43,469 bases of DNA from Chloracidobacterium sp. UBA3360. GTDB lineage: Bacteria > Acidobacteriota > Blastocatellia > Pyrinomonadales > Pyrinomonadaceae. The DNA is taken from assembly GCA_002360555.1 (NCBI GenBank), contig DEQS01000093.1, positions 1 to 43,469 on the forward strand, written 5' to 3'. The notes under the pieces were generated by a model. That model had not been told where the DNA came from, made no database searches, and was given only the letters and a program-made list of their open reading frames with translations. Shown here one piece after another: positions 1 to 7,843 of this stretch. Position 1 is the first letter of the stretch; every line of letters begins with the position of its first letter. The translations under genes and the position numbers were made by a program.

Positions 1-51
1 CTCTACATGATGGCGTCGATCGGCGTTTTGCACGAGAAGTACCGGTTGTGA
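1..51 (+). CDS. C-terminal tail of an upstream gene (partial, uncertain)
   Basis: Frame 1 is open from the window edge and ends at a TGA at 49-51, giving a 16-residue tail ending HEKYRL. Another frame is open from base 3 to a TAG at 135-137, so the reading frame is not certain. I cannot name the protein from so short a piece. Confidence 0.25.
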   Translation, partial: LYMMASIGVLHEKYRL

Positions 52-141
52 TGCAAATCATACCGTTTTTTGTAGCAAACAGCGACGATATCAACTATCA
101 TTATGTTGCGGTAAACACTCAAAACAAAAGGAAATAGCGAC

Positions 142-1980
142 TTGAAACCTACTAACATTCAAGATCCCGAATACTTTCACAAAGTTGTCGATTGCCAGTA
201 CGCTTGCCCGGCCCACACGCCGGTGCCGGAGTACATCAGGCTGATCGCCGAGGGTAAATATACCGAGGCCTACATGATCAACTGGGACTCGAACGTCTTT
301 CCCGGCGTTCTCGGTCGAACTTGCGATCGCCCCTGTGAGCCTGCGTGCCGGCGCGGACGCATCGACGAAGAGCCCGTGGCGATCTGCCGTCTAAAACGCG
401 TCGCCGCGGACAATCGCGATGACGTCATCCCGTACATGCCGCAAGGCCCTTTCACGCCGAATGGCAAGAAAGTCGCGTTGATCGGCGGCGGGCCTGCGAG
501 TTTGACGGTAGCGCGCGATCTCGCACCGTTGGGTTACGAGGTCCATCTCTTTGACGAGCAGAAACTCGGCGGCGGGTTCATGCGTTCGCAGATACCGGCG
601 TTTCGCTTGCCCGAACAGGTGCTCAATGATGAGGTCAATTACATCTTGCGCCTCGGCATACACACGCAGTTTGAACACTACGTTGAGTCGCTAAAAGACG
701 TACTTGAGAAAGATTACGACGCCGTTTTCGTCGGAACCGGTGCGCCTCGCGGGCGTGATCTTCCGGATCTGCCCGGACGTCAGGAAGGCGACGCGAATAT
801 TCACATCGGCATCAACTGGCTCGGCTCGGTCGCGTTCGAACATACCAAAAGTATCGGCAAACGCGTCATCGTTCTCGGCGGCGGCAACACGGCGATGGAT
901 TGTTGTCGCACGGCGCGTCGGCTTGGCGGCGAAGACGTAAAAGTCATCGTCCGTTCGCCGTTCGCATCGATGAAAGCCTCGCCCTGGGAGAAAGAGGACG
1001 CCCAACACGAAGACATCCCGATCATCGATAACCACGTCCCGAAGAGTTTTGTCATTAAGGACGGCAAACTTGCGGGCATGACGTTTGAAAAAGTCGAAGC
1101 CAAGTATGATGAATCGGGCAAGCGAACATTAGTCCCAACAGGAGAAGAAGATGTCTTCTTTCCCGCGGACGACGTGCTCATTGCGGTTGGGCAAGAGAAC
1201 TCATTCCCTTGGATCGAGCGGACAGTGGGCGTTGATTTTGACAAATGGGAGATGCCGGTTGTCGATAAGACGACGTTCCAATCGACGAATCCGCGGGTTT
1301 TCTTCGGAGGCGACGCGGCATTTGGGCCTGAGAACGTGATCACGGCGGTTGCGCACGGCCACCAAGCCGCTGTGTCGATCGACTTGTTCTGCAACGGCAA
1401 GAATTTGCTCACCGAACGCCTTCATCCAATGACCAATCTCATCTCGCAGAAGATGGGCATCCACGAATGGGCTTATGACAGTGCGGTTGACGAATACGAT
1501 CGCCTGGTTGTGCCGCAAGCGGACAAGTCTGTGACGCTTCGTGACCGAAAGAAGGAAGTCGAACTCGGATTTGATCCGCTAGCCGGTTATGAAGAAGCCA
1601 AACGCTGCCTCAATTGCGACGTACAGACCGTCTTCGAAGCCCCAAAGTGCATCGAATGCGACGCATGCGTCGATATATGTCCGACAGCCTGCATCACGTT
1701 CACCACAGACGGCGACGAGAGCGACCTCCGCTCCCGCACAAAGGTCCCGGCGCTCAACATAAGTCAGGACATCTACGTCGCTGACGGCCTAAAAACCGGC
1801 CGCGTCATGGTCAAAGACGAAGATGTCTGCCTCCACTGCGGCCTCTGTGCCGAACGCTGTCCCACCGCCGCCTGGGACATGCAAAAGTTCTGGTACAACG
1901 TAACCAAAGCCGGCGAGGTCAAGTACAACGTCGTCCAGATCACAAGGAATGGAAGTGCATTGTCAGAACCGTCTGCGTAA
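142..1980 (+). CDS. FAD/NADPH-dependent Fe-S oxidoreductase, glutamate synthase small-chain type, with C-terminal ferredoxin domain
   Basis: Probable electron-transfer partner of the 2-oxoacid oxidoreductase encoded just downstream, passing electrons between NAD(P)H and ferredoxin or KorAB. The 612-residue protein has an N-terminal Fer4_20-type domain (Cys18, 22, 61, 65, 69 and 82). An FAD Rossmann motif starts near residue 111 (VALIGGGPAS, with GGGPAS where GAGPAG is usual). An NAD(P)H motif VLGGGNTAMD lies near residue 245 and the closing FAD motif FFGGDA near 390. Two 4Fe-4S motifs follow: Cys503/506/509/513 and Cys563/566/569/573. The start is a TTG at 142 behind an AAAGGAAA ribosome-binding site; no ATG fits as well. 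The flavoprotein fold is certain. The partner is inferred from context: a second reductase-oxidoreductase pair starts at 7844. Confidence 0.85.
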   Translation: MKPTNIQDPEYFHKVVDCQYACPAHTPVPEYIRLIAEGKYTEAYMINWDSNVFPGVLGRTCDRPCEPACRRGRIDEEPVAICRLKRVAADNRDDVIPYMPQGPFTPNGKKVALIGGGPASLTVARDLAPLGYEVHLFDEQKLGGGFMRSQIPAFRLPEQVLNDEVNYILRLGIHTQFEHYVESLKDVLEKDYDAVFVGTGAPRGRDLPDLPGRQEGDANIHIGINWLGSVAFEHTKSIGKRVIVLGGGNTAMDCCRTARRLGGEDVKVIVRSPFASMKASPWEKEDAQHEDIPIIDNHVPKSFVIKDGKLAGMTFEKVEAKYDESGKRTLVPTGEEDVFFPADDVLIAVGQENSFPWIERTVGVDFDKWEMPVVDKTTFQSTNPRVFFGGDAAFGPENVITAVAHGHQAAVSIDLFCNGKNLLTERLHPMTNLISQKMGIHEWAYDSAVDEYDRLVVPQADKSVTLRDRKKEVELGFDPLAGYEEAKRCLNCDVQTVFEAPKCIECDACVDICPTACITFTTDGDESDLRSRTKVPALNISQDIYVADGLKTGRVMVKDEDVCLHCGLCAERCPTAAWDMQKFWYNVTKAGEVKYNVVQITRNGSALSEPSA

Positions 1981-2025
1981 GCGGACGGCCAGTTCGATGC
2001 GTTATAATTAGTAAGAGGAGAACTT

Positions 2026-2256
2026 ATGACAGCTCAAACAATGGAGATATTGGACGTCGTCGATTCGCTTCCGATCGATATGAAGCTGGAGATCATAGAC
2101 CACCTTCTCGAAAGCATCACGCCAAGACGAAAAGATATCGACGAGGCGTGGAAAGAAGAAGTCGAACGAAGGATTGATGAAGTGGAATCGGGAAAGGTTA
2201 AACTTATACCGCTCGAAGAAGTTCGAGAGCGAATGGCCAAACGCTATAGCAAATGA
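2026..2256 (+). CDS. Addiction-module antitoxin (TIGR02574-like)
   Basis: A 76-residue acidic helical protein of the 'putative addiction module component' type. These proteins pair with RelE/ParE-type toxins, neutralise them and usually repress their own promoter. It has the family layout: an N-terminal segment MEILDVVDSLP followed by LKLEIIDHLLES-like helices (here MKLEIIDHLLES), then an EAWKEEVERRIDEVESG helix and a basic end. A good ribosome-binding site (AAGAGGAG) precedes the ATG. The stop codon overlaps the toxin reading frame that follows (ATG at 2253), the normal arrangement for this pair. The toxin carries an internal stop, so this may now be an orphan antitoxin. Confidence 0.85.
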   Translation: MTAQTMEILDVVDSLPIDMKLEIIDHLLESITPRRKDIDEAWKEEVERRIDEVESGKVKLIPLEEVRERMAKRYSK

Positions 2257-2546
2257 TGCGATCGATCCACCCAGAGGCCGACGCCGAGTTTCGTGCGGCG
2301 GCTGATTTTTACGATGAACGCGAGTAAGGCCTCGGAACAATCTTTTCTTCGGAGGTCTTTGCGACCATTGATCGAATAATCGAGTTTCCTAGCTCATGGC
2401 CGCCAAGTTCTAAGCGTACACGTCGTTGCCTTTGCAATAGGTTTCCGTATTCGGTCATTTATCGGCACACGGAGACGGAGCTAACGATCTACGCGGTCGC
2501 TCATCAAAAGCAAAAGCCGGGGTATTGGAAAGATCGGTTGAGCTAA
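2253..2546 (+). pseudogene. ParE/RelE-family toxin with in-frame stop codon
   Basis: Translating from the ATG at 2253, which overlaps the antitoxin stop, gives a ParE-like toxin start (HPEADAEFRAAADFYDERE). A TAA follows at 2325-2327 (codon 25). The same frame then stays open for 72 codons to a TAA at 2544-2546. It continues with the family's core: GLGTIF, IIEFPSSWPP, RRCLCNRFPYSVIY, then VAHQKQKPGYWKDR at the end. Full length would be 97 codons, the normal size for these toxins. The stop sits just before the conserved GLG, so one point substitution (for example CAA to TAA) explains it. No frameshift is needed. The toxin is probably dead unless the stop is read through or is a sequencing error. 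Confidence 0.85.
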
Positions 2547-2552
2547 ATCAAA

Positions 2553-2909
2553 ATGAATAACGAACGAGTATTCGCGATGAGTTTTGCTGGTGTTTACCCG
2601 CATTATGTGGCGAAGGTGGAGAAGAAGGGGCGTTCGGTTGGGGAATTGCATGAGGTTATCACTTGGTTGACGGGTTATACGGCGGAGGGGCTGGAAGATG
2701 TGATCGCCGGTAAGGTGAGTTTTAGGGATTTCTTCGAAGATGCCCCAAGGCTCACCCCGAATGTCGCATTGATCACAGGCGTGGTCTGCGGCATCCGAGT
2801 CGAAGACATCGAAGACCCGCTCATGCAAAAGATCCGCTGGCTCGATAAGCTTGTGGACGAACTTGCTAAGGGCAAGAAGATGGAGAAGATACTTAGGACG
2901 GCAGAGTAG
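2553..2909 (+). CDS. DUF2200 family protein
   Basis: A 118-residue protein matching the DUF2200 family as I remember it: a FAMSFAGVYPHYVAKVEKKG start, a central ITWLTGY, and the ending IRWLDKLVDELAKGKKMEKI. The function of this family is unknown. It sits 6 bp after the broken toxin and 7 bp before the next gene, so the stretch 2026-3402 reads as one small accessory cassette between the flavoprotein gene and korA. No signal peptide or membrane segment is visible. Confidence 0.8.
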   Translation: MNNERVFAMSFAGVYPHYVAKVEKKGRSVGELHEVITWLTGYTAEGLEDVIAGKVSFRDFFEDAPRLTPNVALITGVVCGIRVEDIEDPLMQKIRWLDKLVDELAKGKKMEKILRTAE

Positions 2910-2916
2910 CGACGAA

Positions 2917-3402
2917 ATGTTAAAGCTATATAAGTTTACGGACGATGCAAAACGTTACTGGGAGACGTGGGATAACGATAACGGGTCGCATACTGTCCAT
3001 TGGGGTGTTCTTGGCGAGAAAGGCGAATCCAAAGTCGTTCAAAAATCTTTTTTTAGCAAACCCGAGAAAGTCATACAAGCTGAGATCGATGGTCTTTTAG
3101 CCGAAGGTTACGCTCCGATCGATGAAGATGAACAGATAATTCTTCTAATAGAGTATGTTGTTGACGGTTTCGGTACACCTGAAGATCTAGATAAACGACA
3201 CAGTTTAGAAGATCGAATGAATGAAGTCTTGGGCTGGACGGGTCTAGGCATGTGTGACGGCGGTAGTATCGGATCAGGCACAATGGAAGTCTGTTGTTTC
3301 GTTGTTGATTTCGAGATTGCAAAGAAGGTCATCGCAGCAGATTTGGAAGGTAGTGAATTCGCCGATTATTCTCGCATTTATGACGAGGGAGAAGACGTTT
3401 AA
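2917..3402 (+). CDS. WGR-like domain protein of unknown function
   Basis: A soluble acidic protein of 161 residues. I chose the ATG at 2917 because a longer reading would overlap the DUF2200 gene by some 60 bases and because LYKFTDDAKRYWE looks like a natural start. Residues 3-45 resemble a WGR domain, with HWGVLGEKGE at 28-37 in place of the classic W-G-R triad. The second half (LEDRMNEVLGWTGLGMCDGG, then EVCCFVVDFEIAKKVI) looks like a small alpha/beta fold. WGR domains are known in nucleic-acid-linked proteins, but no function can be assigned here. It is the last gene of the accessory cassette inserted before korA. Confidence 0.6.
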   Translation: MLKLYKFTDDAKRYWETWDNDNGSHTVHWGVLGEKGESKVVQKSFFSKPEKVIQAEIDGLLAEGYAPIDEDEQIILLIEYVVDGFGTPEDLDKRHSLEDRMNEVLGWTGLGMCDGGSIGSGTMEVCCFVVDFEIAKKVIAADLEGSEFADYSRIYDEGEDV

Positions 3403-3466
3403 GTTTAGTTATAAGAGCAATCTTAAGCGGCCTTCGACAAAAGTATGGTGATATAAGAGAAAGTTA

Positions 3467-5368
3467 ATGCAAGAAACGAAGATAAATGATTTCGTAGTTA
3501 GGTTTGCTAATGTGAACGGCACTGGGTCGGCGTCGGCTAACGCTTTGTTTACTAAGGCGGTGTTTCGGATGGGTGTGCCGGTGACACCGAAGAACATTTT
3601 CCCTTCGAACATTCAGGGTTTGCCGACTTGGTACGAGGTGCGTGTCTCGGAGAAAGGATATTTGGGCAGACGCGAGGGCGTCGATCTGATGATCGCGGTC
3701 AATCCGCAGTCAATGAAGAAAGATTATGCGGACGTGCACGCGGGCGGATACTTTCTTTATGACTCGTCAAAGCCTTTGCCGCCGGGCTATGACCGCAAGG
3801 ACATTTCGCATATCGGCATTCCGCTGATGGCACTGTGCAATGCGGAGTTTACGGACGCACGGCAGCGGCAGTTGTTCAAGAACATAATATATATAGGTGC
3901 ATTGTCGGCGTTGTTGGACATTGAGTTTGCGGTGCTTGAGGGACAGCTCGCCGAGCAGTTCAAGGGGAAAGAGAAACTCATCGAGCCGAACATCAAAGCA
4001 TTGAACATCGGTGTCAATTACTGCAAAGAGAATTTTGATTGTCCTTTGGATATCCGCGTCGAACGCCGCGATCTGCTTGGCGATAAGATATTATTCGGCG
4101 GCAACTCCGCATGCGGGCTCGGCGCAGTCTATGCCGGAGCCACCGTTGCGGCTTGGTATCCGATCACGCCTTCGACGAGCGTGGTAGATGCCTTTGCGAA
4201 ATACGCCGCTAAGTATCGCGTCGATCCCGATACCGGCAAGAACAACTACGCAATCGTACAGGCCGAGGACGAACTCGCTGCGATCGGCATGGTAATGGGC
4301 GCTTGTTGGAATGGTGCGAGATCTTTCACGGCGACAAGCGGCCCGGGCGTGAGTTTGATGAACGAGTTTCTCGGTTTGGGCTACTTCGCGGAAGTTCCGA
4401 CGGTTCTTATCGATGTTCAGCGAACAGGGCCTTCGACCGGAATGCCAACGCGGACGCAGCAGTCAGATATCTTGCTCGCGGCGTACGCTTCGCACGGAGA
4501 TACGAAGCATCCGCTGCTGTTTCCGGCTTCTCCTAAAGAATGTTTCGAGATGACCGTCGATGCATTCGACCTAACCGAGCGGCTTCAAACCCCAGTCATC
4601 ATCATGACCGACCTGGACCTCGGCATGAACGACCACATCTCCGAGCCCCTCACTTGGGACGATTCGCGTGTGTATGATCGCGGGAAAGTGTTGACTTCGG
4701 AGCAGCTCGATAAGATATATCACGTGATGTCTAACGGCAATGGCAACGGCAATAACGCCGAGGCCCAGCCCGATCAAGAAGCGGAACACGCCGGTGACTT
4801 TCTTGAGCAGTTCAACAGCAAATGGGGACGATATTTGGACATTGACGACGACGGCATCCCCTATCGGACGATCGCCGGTACGAACCCGACGCGAGGTGCA
4901 TTCGTAACGCGCGGCTCTTCCCGCGACGAATACGGCGTCTACACCGAAGACGGAGCCGCATATCAGAGGAACGTCGATCGTTTGGCGAAGAAGTGGGAAA
5001 CCGCTGCGACACTGGTACCGGAACCGGAGATATTGTCCGCGTCGGGAGCGAATGAGGTCCGCGACGGAGTTATATATTTTGGAACCTCGAGCTATGCCGC
5101 CGAAGAAGCCCTCGAGTTCCTCGCCGCCGATGGCATTCAACTCGACGCCATGCGTGCTCGTGGTTTTCCGTTTGGCGAATCATTCCGCGATTTTGTCGAT
5201 GCCCATGAACGAATCTTCGTCATCGAACAAAACCGCGACGCCCAATTCCGCAGCCTGATGATGATCGAACTCGGCGTTGATGCGTCAAAACTCATCTCCG
5301 TCCTAAACTACGACGGAATGCCGATCACGGCGGATAATATTTATCGGCAGATTAAGGGGGAGAAATGA
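3467..5368 (+). CDS. korA: 2-oxoacid:ferredoxin oxidoreductase, fused gamma-alpha subunit
   Basis: Catalytic partner of KorB in the thiamine-diphosphate-dependent oxidative decarboxylation of a 2-oxoacid (2-oxoglutarate type most likely) with ferredoxin as electron acceptor. Residues 1-190 form the gamma domain (early glycines, then NIFPSNIQGLPTWYEVR). The alpha domain starts near residue 211 with GGNSACGLGAVYAG, then YPITPSTS and the TATSGPGVSLM motif. About 100 residues near 420-520 (SNGNGNGNN linker, then GIPYRT) precede the C-terminal alpha-domain lobe with FGTSSYAAEEAL. Length (633 residues) is normal for the fused form. Substrate preference cannot be read from sequence alone. The stop overlaps the start of the TPR gene, so the two are co-translated. 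Confidence 0.9.
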   Translation: MQETKINDFVVRFANVNGTGSASANALFTKAVFRMGVPVTPKNIFPSNIQGLPTWYEVRVSEKGYLGRREGVDLMIAVNPQSMKKDYADVHAGGYFLYDSSKPLPPGYDRKDISHIGIPLMALCNAEFTDARQRQLFKNIIYIGALSALLDIEFAVLEGQLAEQFKGKEKLIEPNIKALNIGVNYCKENFDCPLDIRVERRDLLGDKILFGGNSACGLGAVYAGATVAAWYPITPSTSVVDAFAKYAAKYRVDPDTGKNNYAIVQAEDELAAIGMVMGACWNGARSFTATSGPGVSLMNEFLGLGYFAEVPTVLIDVQRTGPSTGMPTRTQQSDILLAAYASHGDTKHPLLFPASPKECFEMTVDAFDLTERLQTPVIIMTDLDLGMNDHISEPLTWDDSRVYDRGKVLTSEQLDKIYHVMSNGNGNGNNAEAQPDQEAEHAGDFLEQFNSKWGRYLDIDDDGIPYRTIAGTNPTRGAFVTRGSSRDEYGVYTEDGAAYQRNVDRLAKKWETAATLVPEPEILSASGANEVRDGVIYFGTSSYAAEEALEFLAADGIQLDAMRARGFPFGESFRDFVDAHERIFVIEQNRDAQFRSLMMIELGVDASKLISVLNYDGMPITADNIYRQIKGEK

Positions 5369-6495
5369 ATCTCAAGGTATTCTTGATGGTCTTATTCTTG
5401 GTCTTTACGCCCAGTTTGCTGAATGCGAATGATAATAAGCTCAGTATTGGATCGAAGTTTGACCAGACACTAGCGTTTGACGAATTTGATGACCTTATCA
5501 AAGACGCGTTCCAACTTTACTCGCAAAGGAAGTTTGATGAAGCTCTAGTGAAATGTGGTAGAGCCATTGAGTTACGGCCGGCGGATTTTCGGCCATATTA
5601 TATAACCGGAGCCGTCCATATGGCTCAGTGGAAGATGAAAGAGGCATCTGAGGCATTTGCTAAAGCGATCTCCCTAAACCCGAAGGAAAAGACACTTTAT
5701 GTCAATAAATCCAGGGCTGACCGTAATCGAAATGCGAGAGAAGATGCGGTTGCAGCCGCACGTGACGCGATAAAACTCGACCCAAGTTATGCCGAATCGT
5801 ACATGGCTCTTGCAGACGCCTTGTCAATAGGTGCTAAAGACTATACCGAGATAATCGAGGCCTATCGTACAGCAGTTAAATTGAAGCCCAGTCATTTGAA
5901 TGCACACAAGGAACTCGGTCGTTTTTTGTCTTACGCCAAGGACACGAAAGGGGCCGAGGAAGCCTTCAGAACTGTAATGGATCTCGACCCGGAAAAAATG
6001 TTCGGACGATTTGAATTGGGGCGTTTGTTGGTCGCCCAAGGGCGACTAAAAGAGGCTCGCGACATTTGGAATGGTCGAAAAACCGATAAGGACAATACAT
6101 TTCCAAACTTTATAACGCTTCTCGAAAGAGCCGAGAAGAAAAAGGTCGCCGAAGAAAACCTTGCGAAAAGCCCTAACGACCCCGAATGTCTACTGCAGAT
6201 GGGGTTGATAACAATGGATGGAGAATCCTGGGTCGTTGACGGGAGGCAAGAAAAGGCCATTATTTATTTTAGAAAAGCTCTAGAGATAAAACCTGATTTC
6301 GACAAAGCCCAATATGCAATCTGTCAAGCCTATGTTCAGATCGCGGACACTTTCAAATCAAGAAATAAAGAAGCTGATGAAGAAATTGCCAAGCTTCGCG
6401 GAATGAACGCAAAACTAGCTGACGAAATCGTCGAGTATAAAAAGAACTACTCTGGTGGCTTGAAAACCGGGCCGCCACCGCCAATTGATAAATAG
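5365..6495 (+). CDS. Secreted tetratricopeptide-repeat protein
   Basis: A 376-residue protein with a signal peptide (MNLKVFLMVLFLVFTPSLLNA) and about five to seven TPR units. Clear ones are FDEALVKCGRAIELRP, MKEASEAFAKAISLNP, AREDAVAAARDAIKLDP and TKGAEEAFRTVMDLDP. The C-terminus is helical and ends in a Pro-rich tail. It would act as a protein-interaction scaffold outside the cytoplasm. The ATG overlaps the korA stop by ATGA, and korB starts 2 bp after its stop. It is therefore wedged in a metabolic operon although its product is exported while KorAB is cytosolic. The gene reads more A/T-rich than korA or korB, suggesting later insertion. Confidence 0.8.
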   Translation: MNLKVFLMVLFLVFTPSLLNANDNKLSIGSKFDQTLAFDEFDDLIKDAFQLYSQRKFDEALVKCGRAIELRPADFRPYYITGAVHMAQWKMKEASEAFAKAISLNPKEKTLYVNKSRADRNRNAREDAVAAARDAIKLDPSYAESYMALADALSIGAKDYTEIIEAYRTAVKLKPSHLNAHKELGRFLSYAKDTKGAEEAFRTVMDLDPEKMFGRFELGRLLVAQGRLKEARDIWNGRKTDKDNTFPNFITLLERAEKKKVAEENLAKSPNDPECLLQMGLITMDGESWVVDGRQEKAIIYFRKALEIKPDFDKAQYAICQAYVQIADTFKSRNKEADEEIAKLRGMNAKLADEIVEYKKNYSGGLKTGPPPPIDK

Positions 6496-6497
6496 TT

Positions 6498-7550
6498 ATG
6501 ACCTACGTTAGATCAACATTTAGACATCCGGCATTGCCTAAGAACGACCTTGGGTACACGGTCGATTATTATGAGGGTTCGCTTTCTACGCTTTGTGCGG
6601 GGTGCGGGCATGATTCGATCAATGCGGCGATCGTCGAGGCGTGTTGGCAGTTGAACATCGAGCCGCACAAGGTGGCGAAGCTGTCGGGCATTGGCTGTTC
6701 GTCGAAATCTCCGGCTTATTTCCTGTCGAACTCTCACGGCTTTAATTCTGTCCACGGACGTATGCCGTCGGTAGCAACGGGTGCGAATCTCGCAAACCGC
6801 GACCTGATCTATTTTGGCGTCTCGGGCGACGGCGACACGGCCTCGATCGGAATGGGACAGTTTGTTCATGTCGTCCGGCGAAACCTGAATATGGTTTATC
6901 TCGTGATGAACAACGGCTGCTACGGCCTGACCAAAGGCCAAGACAGCGCGACCGCCGACGCCGGCTCAAAAAGCAAAGCGGGAAGCGTGAACCTTTTCGA
7001 AGCCATCGATCTTGCTTCGCTTGCGATCGAGCTCGGAGCAACATTTGTGGGGCAGAGCTTCTCAGGCGACAAAGATCAGCTCATCCCATTAATGAAAGCC
7101 GCGATGTCGCACAAGGGCTTTGCTTTCCTCAACGTGATCTCACCGTGTGTCACATTCAATAACAATGCCGGTTCAACTAAATCGTACGATTACGTCCGCG
7201 AACACGTCGAAGTTACGGGCACGATGGACTTTGTGCCGATGATGACTGAGATAAAGGCGTCTTATGAAGCGGGAGATATTTCGGACATCACAATGCACGA
7301 CGGGTCGGAGATCCGTTTGCACAAACTCCAAAAAGATTGGGACCCGACAAACCGCCGCTCAGCAATGAATGCGGTCCAAAATGCTAAGGACAAAGGCGAG
7401 ATCCTGACCGGACTCCTCTATATCGACGAATCGTCGCAGGATCTGCACGAGCTGATCAATACAAGCAGCCGGCCGCTTAATGCGCTGGCAAAGGGCGACT
7501 TATGCCCCGGAACCGACGTACTGTCCAAGATCAATGCCTCTTTAAGATAG
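6498..7550 (+). CDS. korB: 2-oxoacid:ferredoxin oxidoreductase, beta subunit
   Basis: Thiamine-diphosphate-binding subunit of the 2-oxoacid:ferredoxin oxidoreductase encoded with korA. The 350-residue protein has the cluster/cofactor motif LCAGCGHDS near residue 33 and GIGCSSKSP near 65. The diphosphate/Mg motif is GVSGDGDTASIG near 110, ending NNGCYGLTKGQ. A third conserved cysteine is in ISPCVTFNN near 214. These match the KorB/OorB group, which lacks its own 2x4Fe-4S ferredoxin domain; that domain may be supplied by the flavoprotein at 142. ATG at 6498, 2 bp after the TPR gene stop. Confidence 0.9.
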   Translation: MTYVRSTFRHPALPKNDLGYTVDYYEGSLSTLCAGCGHDSINAAIVEACWQLNIEPHKVAKLSGIGCSSKSPAYFLSNSHGFNSVHGRMPSVATGANLANRDLIYFGVSGDGDTASIGMGQFVHVVRRNLNMVYLVMNNGCYGLTKGQDSATADAGSKSKAGSVNLFEAIDLASLAIELGATFVGQSFSGDKDQLIPLMKAAMSHKGFAFLNVISPCVTFNNNAGSTKSYDYVREHVEVTGTMDFVPMMTEIKASYEAGDISDITMHDGSEIRLHKLQKDWDPTNRRSAMNAVQNAKDKGEILTGLLYIDESSQDLHELINTSSRPLNALAKGDLCPGTDVLSKINASLR

Positions 7551-7689
7551 CGTTGTCTCGTCCCTTCAACACAGCACCACCATGGCCACGAAACGATCTG
7601 CATTTTGGGTTGTTTCGCGTTCGCAAGGGATATTACCCCATTGAGCCATCATGATTAAACTGCGTAGTTTTCCCACACGGTCGCGTAGA

Positions 7690-7699
7690 ATTACGTAAT
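7690..7699. promoter_or_regulatory. Palindrome ATTACGTAAT, candidate enhancer-binding site
   Basis: A perfect 10-bp palindrome centred about 78 bp upstream of the -24 element of the sigma-54 promoter at 7771. That is within the usual range for a bacterial enhancer-binding protein site. A 10-bp palindrome can occur by chance, so this is only a candidate. The rest of 7551-7770 holds no gene that I can see. Confidence 0.25.
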
Positions 7700-7770
7700 A
7701 CAATTGACCCCGTCTTTTCGCTTCGGCTTCGACTTACCTATTAGTCCACGATTTTCGCGGCCCTCGTTGC

Positions 7771-7786
7771 TGGCACACCTCTTGCA
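7771..7786 (+). promoter_or_regulatory. Sigma-54 (RpoN) -24/-12 promoter
   Basis: TGGCACACCTCTTGCA matches the -24/-12 consensus (TGGCAC-N5-TTGCW) at every strongly conserved base. The invariant GG (7772-7773) and GC (7784-7785) are separated by exactly 10 bases as required. Transcription would start near 7797, about 47 bases before the GTG start at 7844. This puts the flavoprotein-nifJ-dihydroorotate-dehydrogenase-like operon under an activator-dependent sigma-54 promoter. Confidence 0.8.
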
Positions 7787-7843
7787 CTTACAACGTATTG
7801 CGGAATAAGCGCAACAGTTTTCTGAGAAGCGGAGGGCACAACG

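Noticed and set aside
4571..5140. Minus-strand open frame (189 codons) inside korA
   Set aside because: Antisense shadow with no recognisable motif or start signal.
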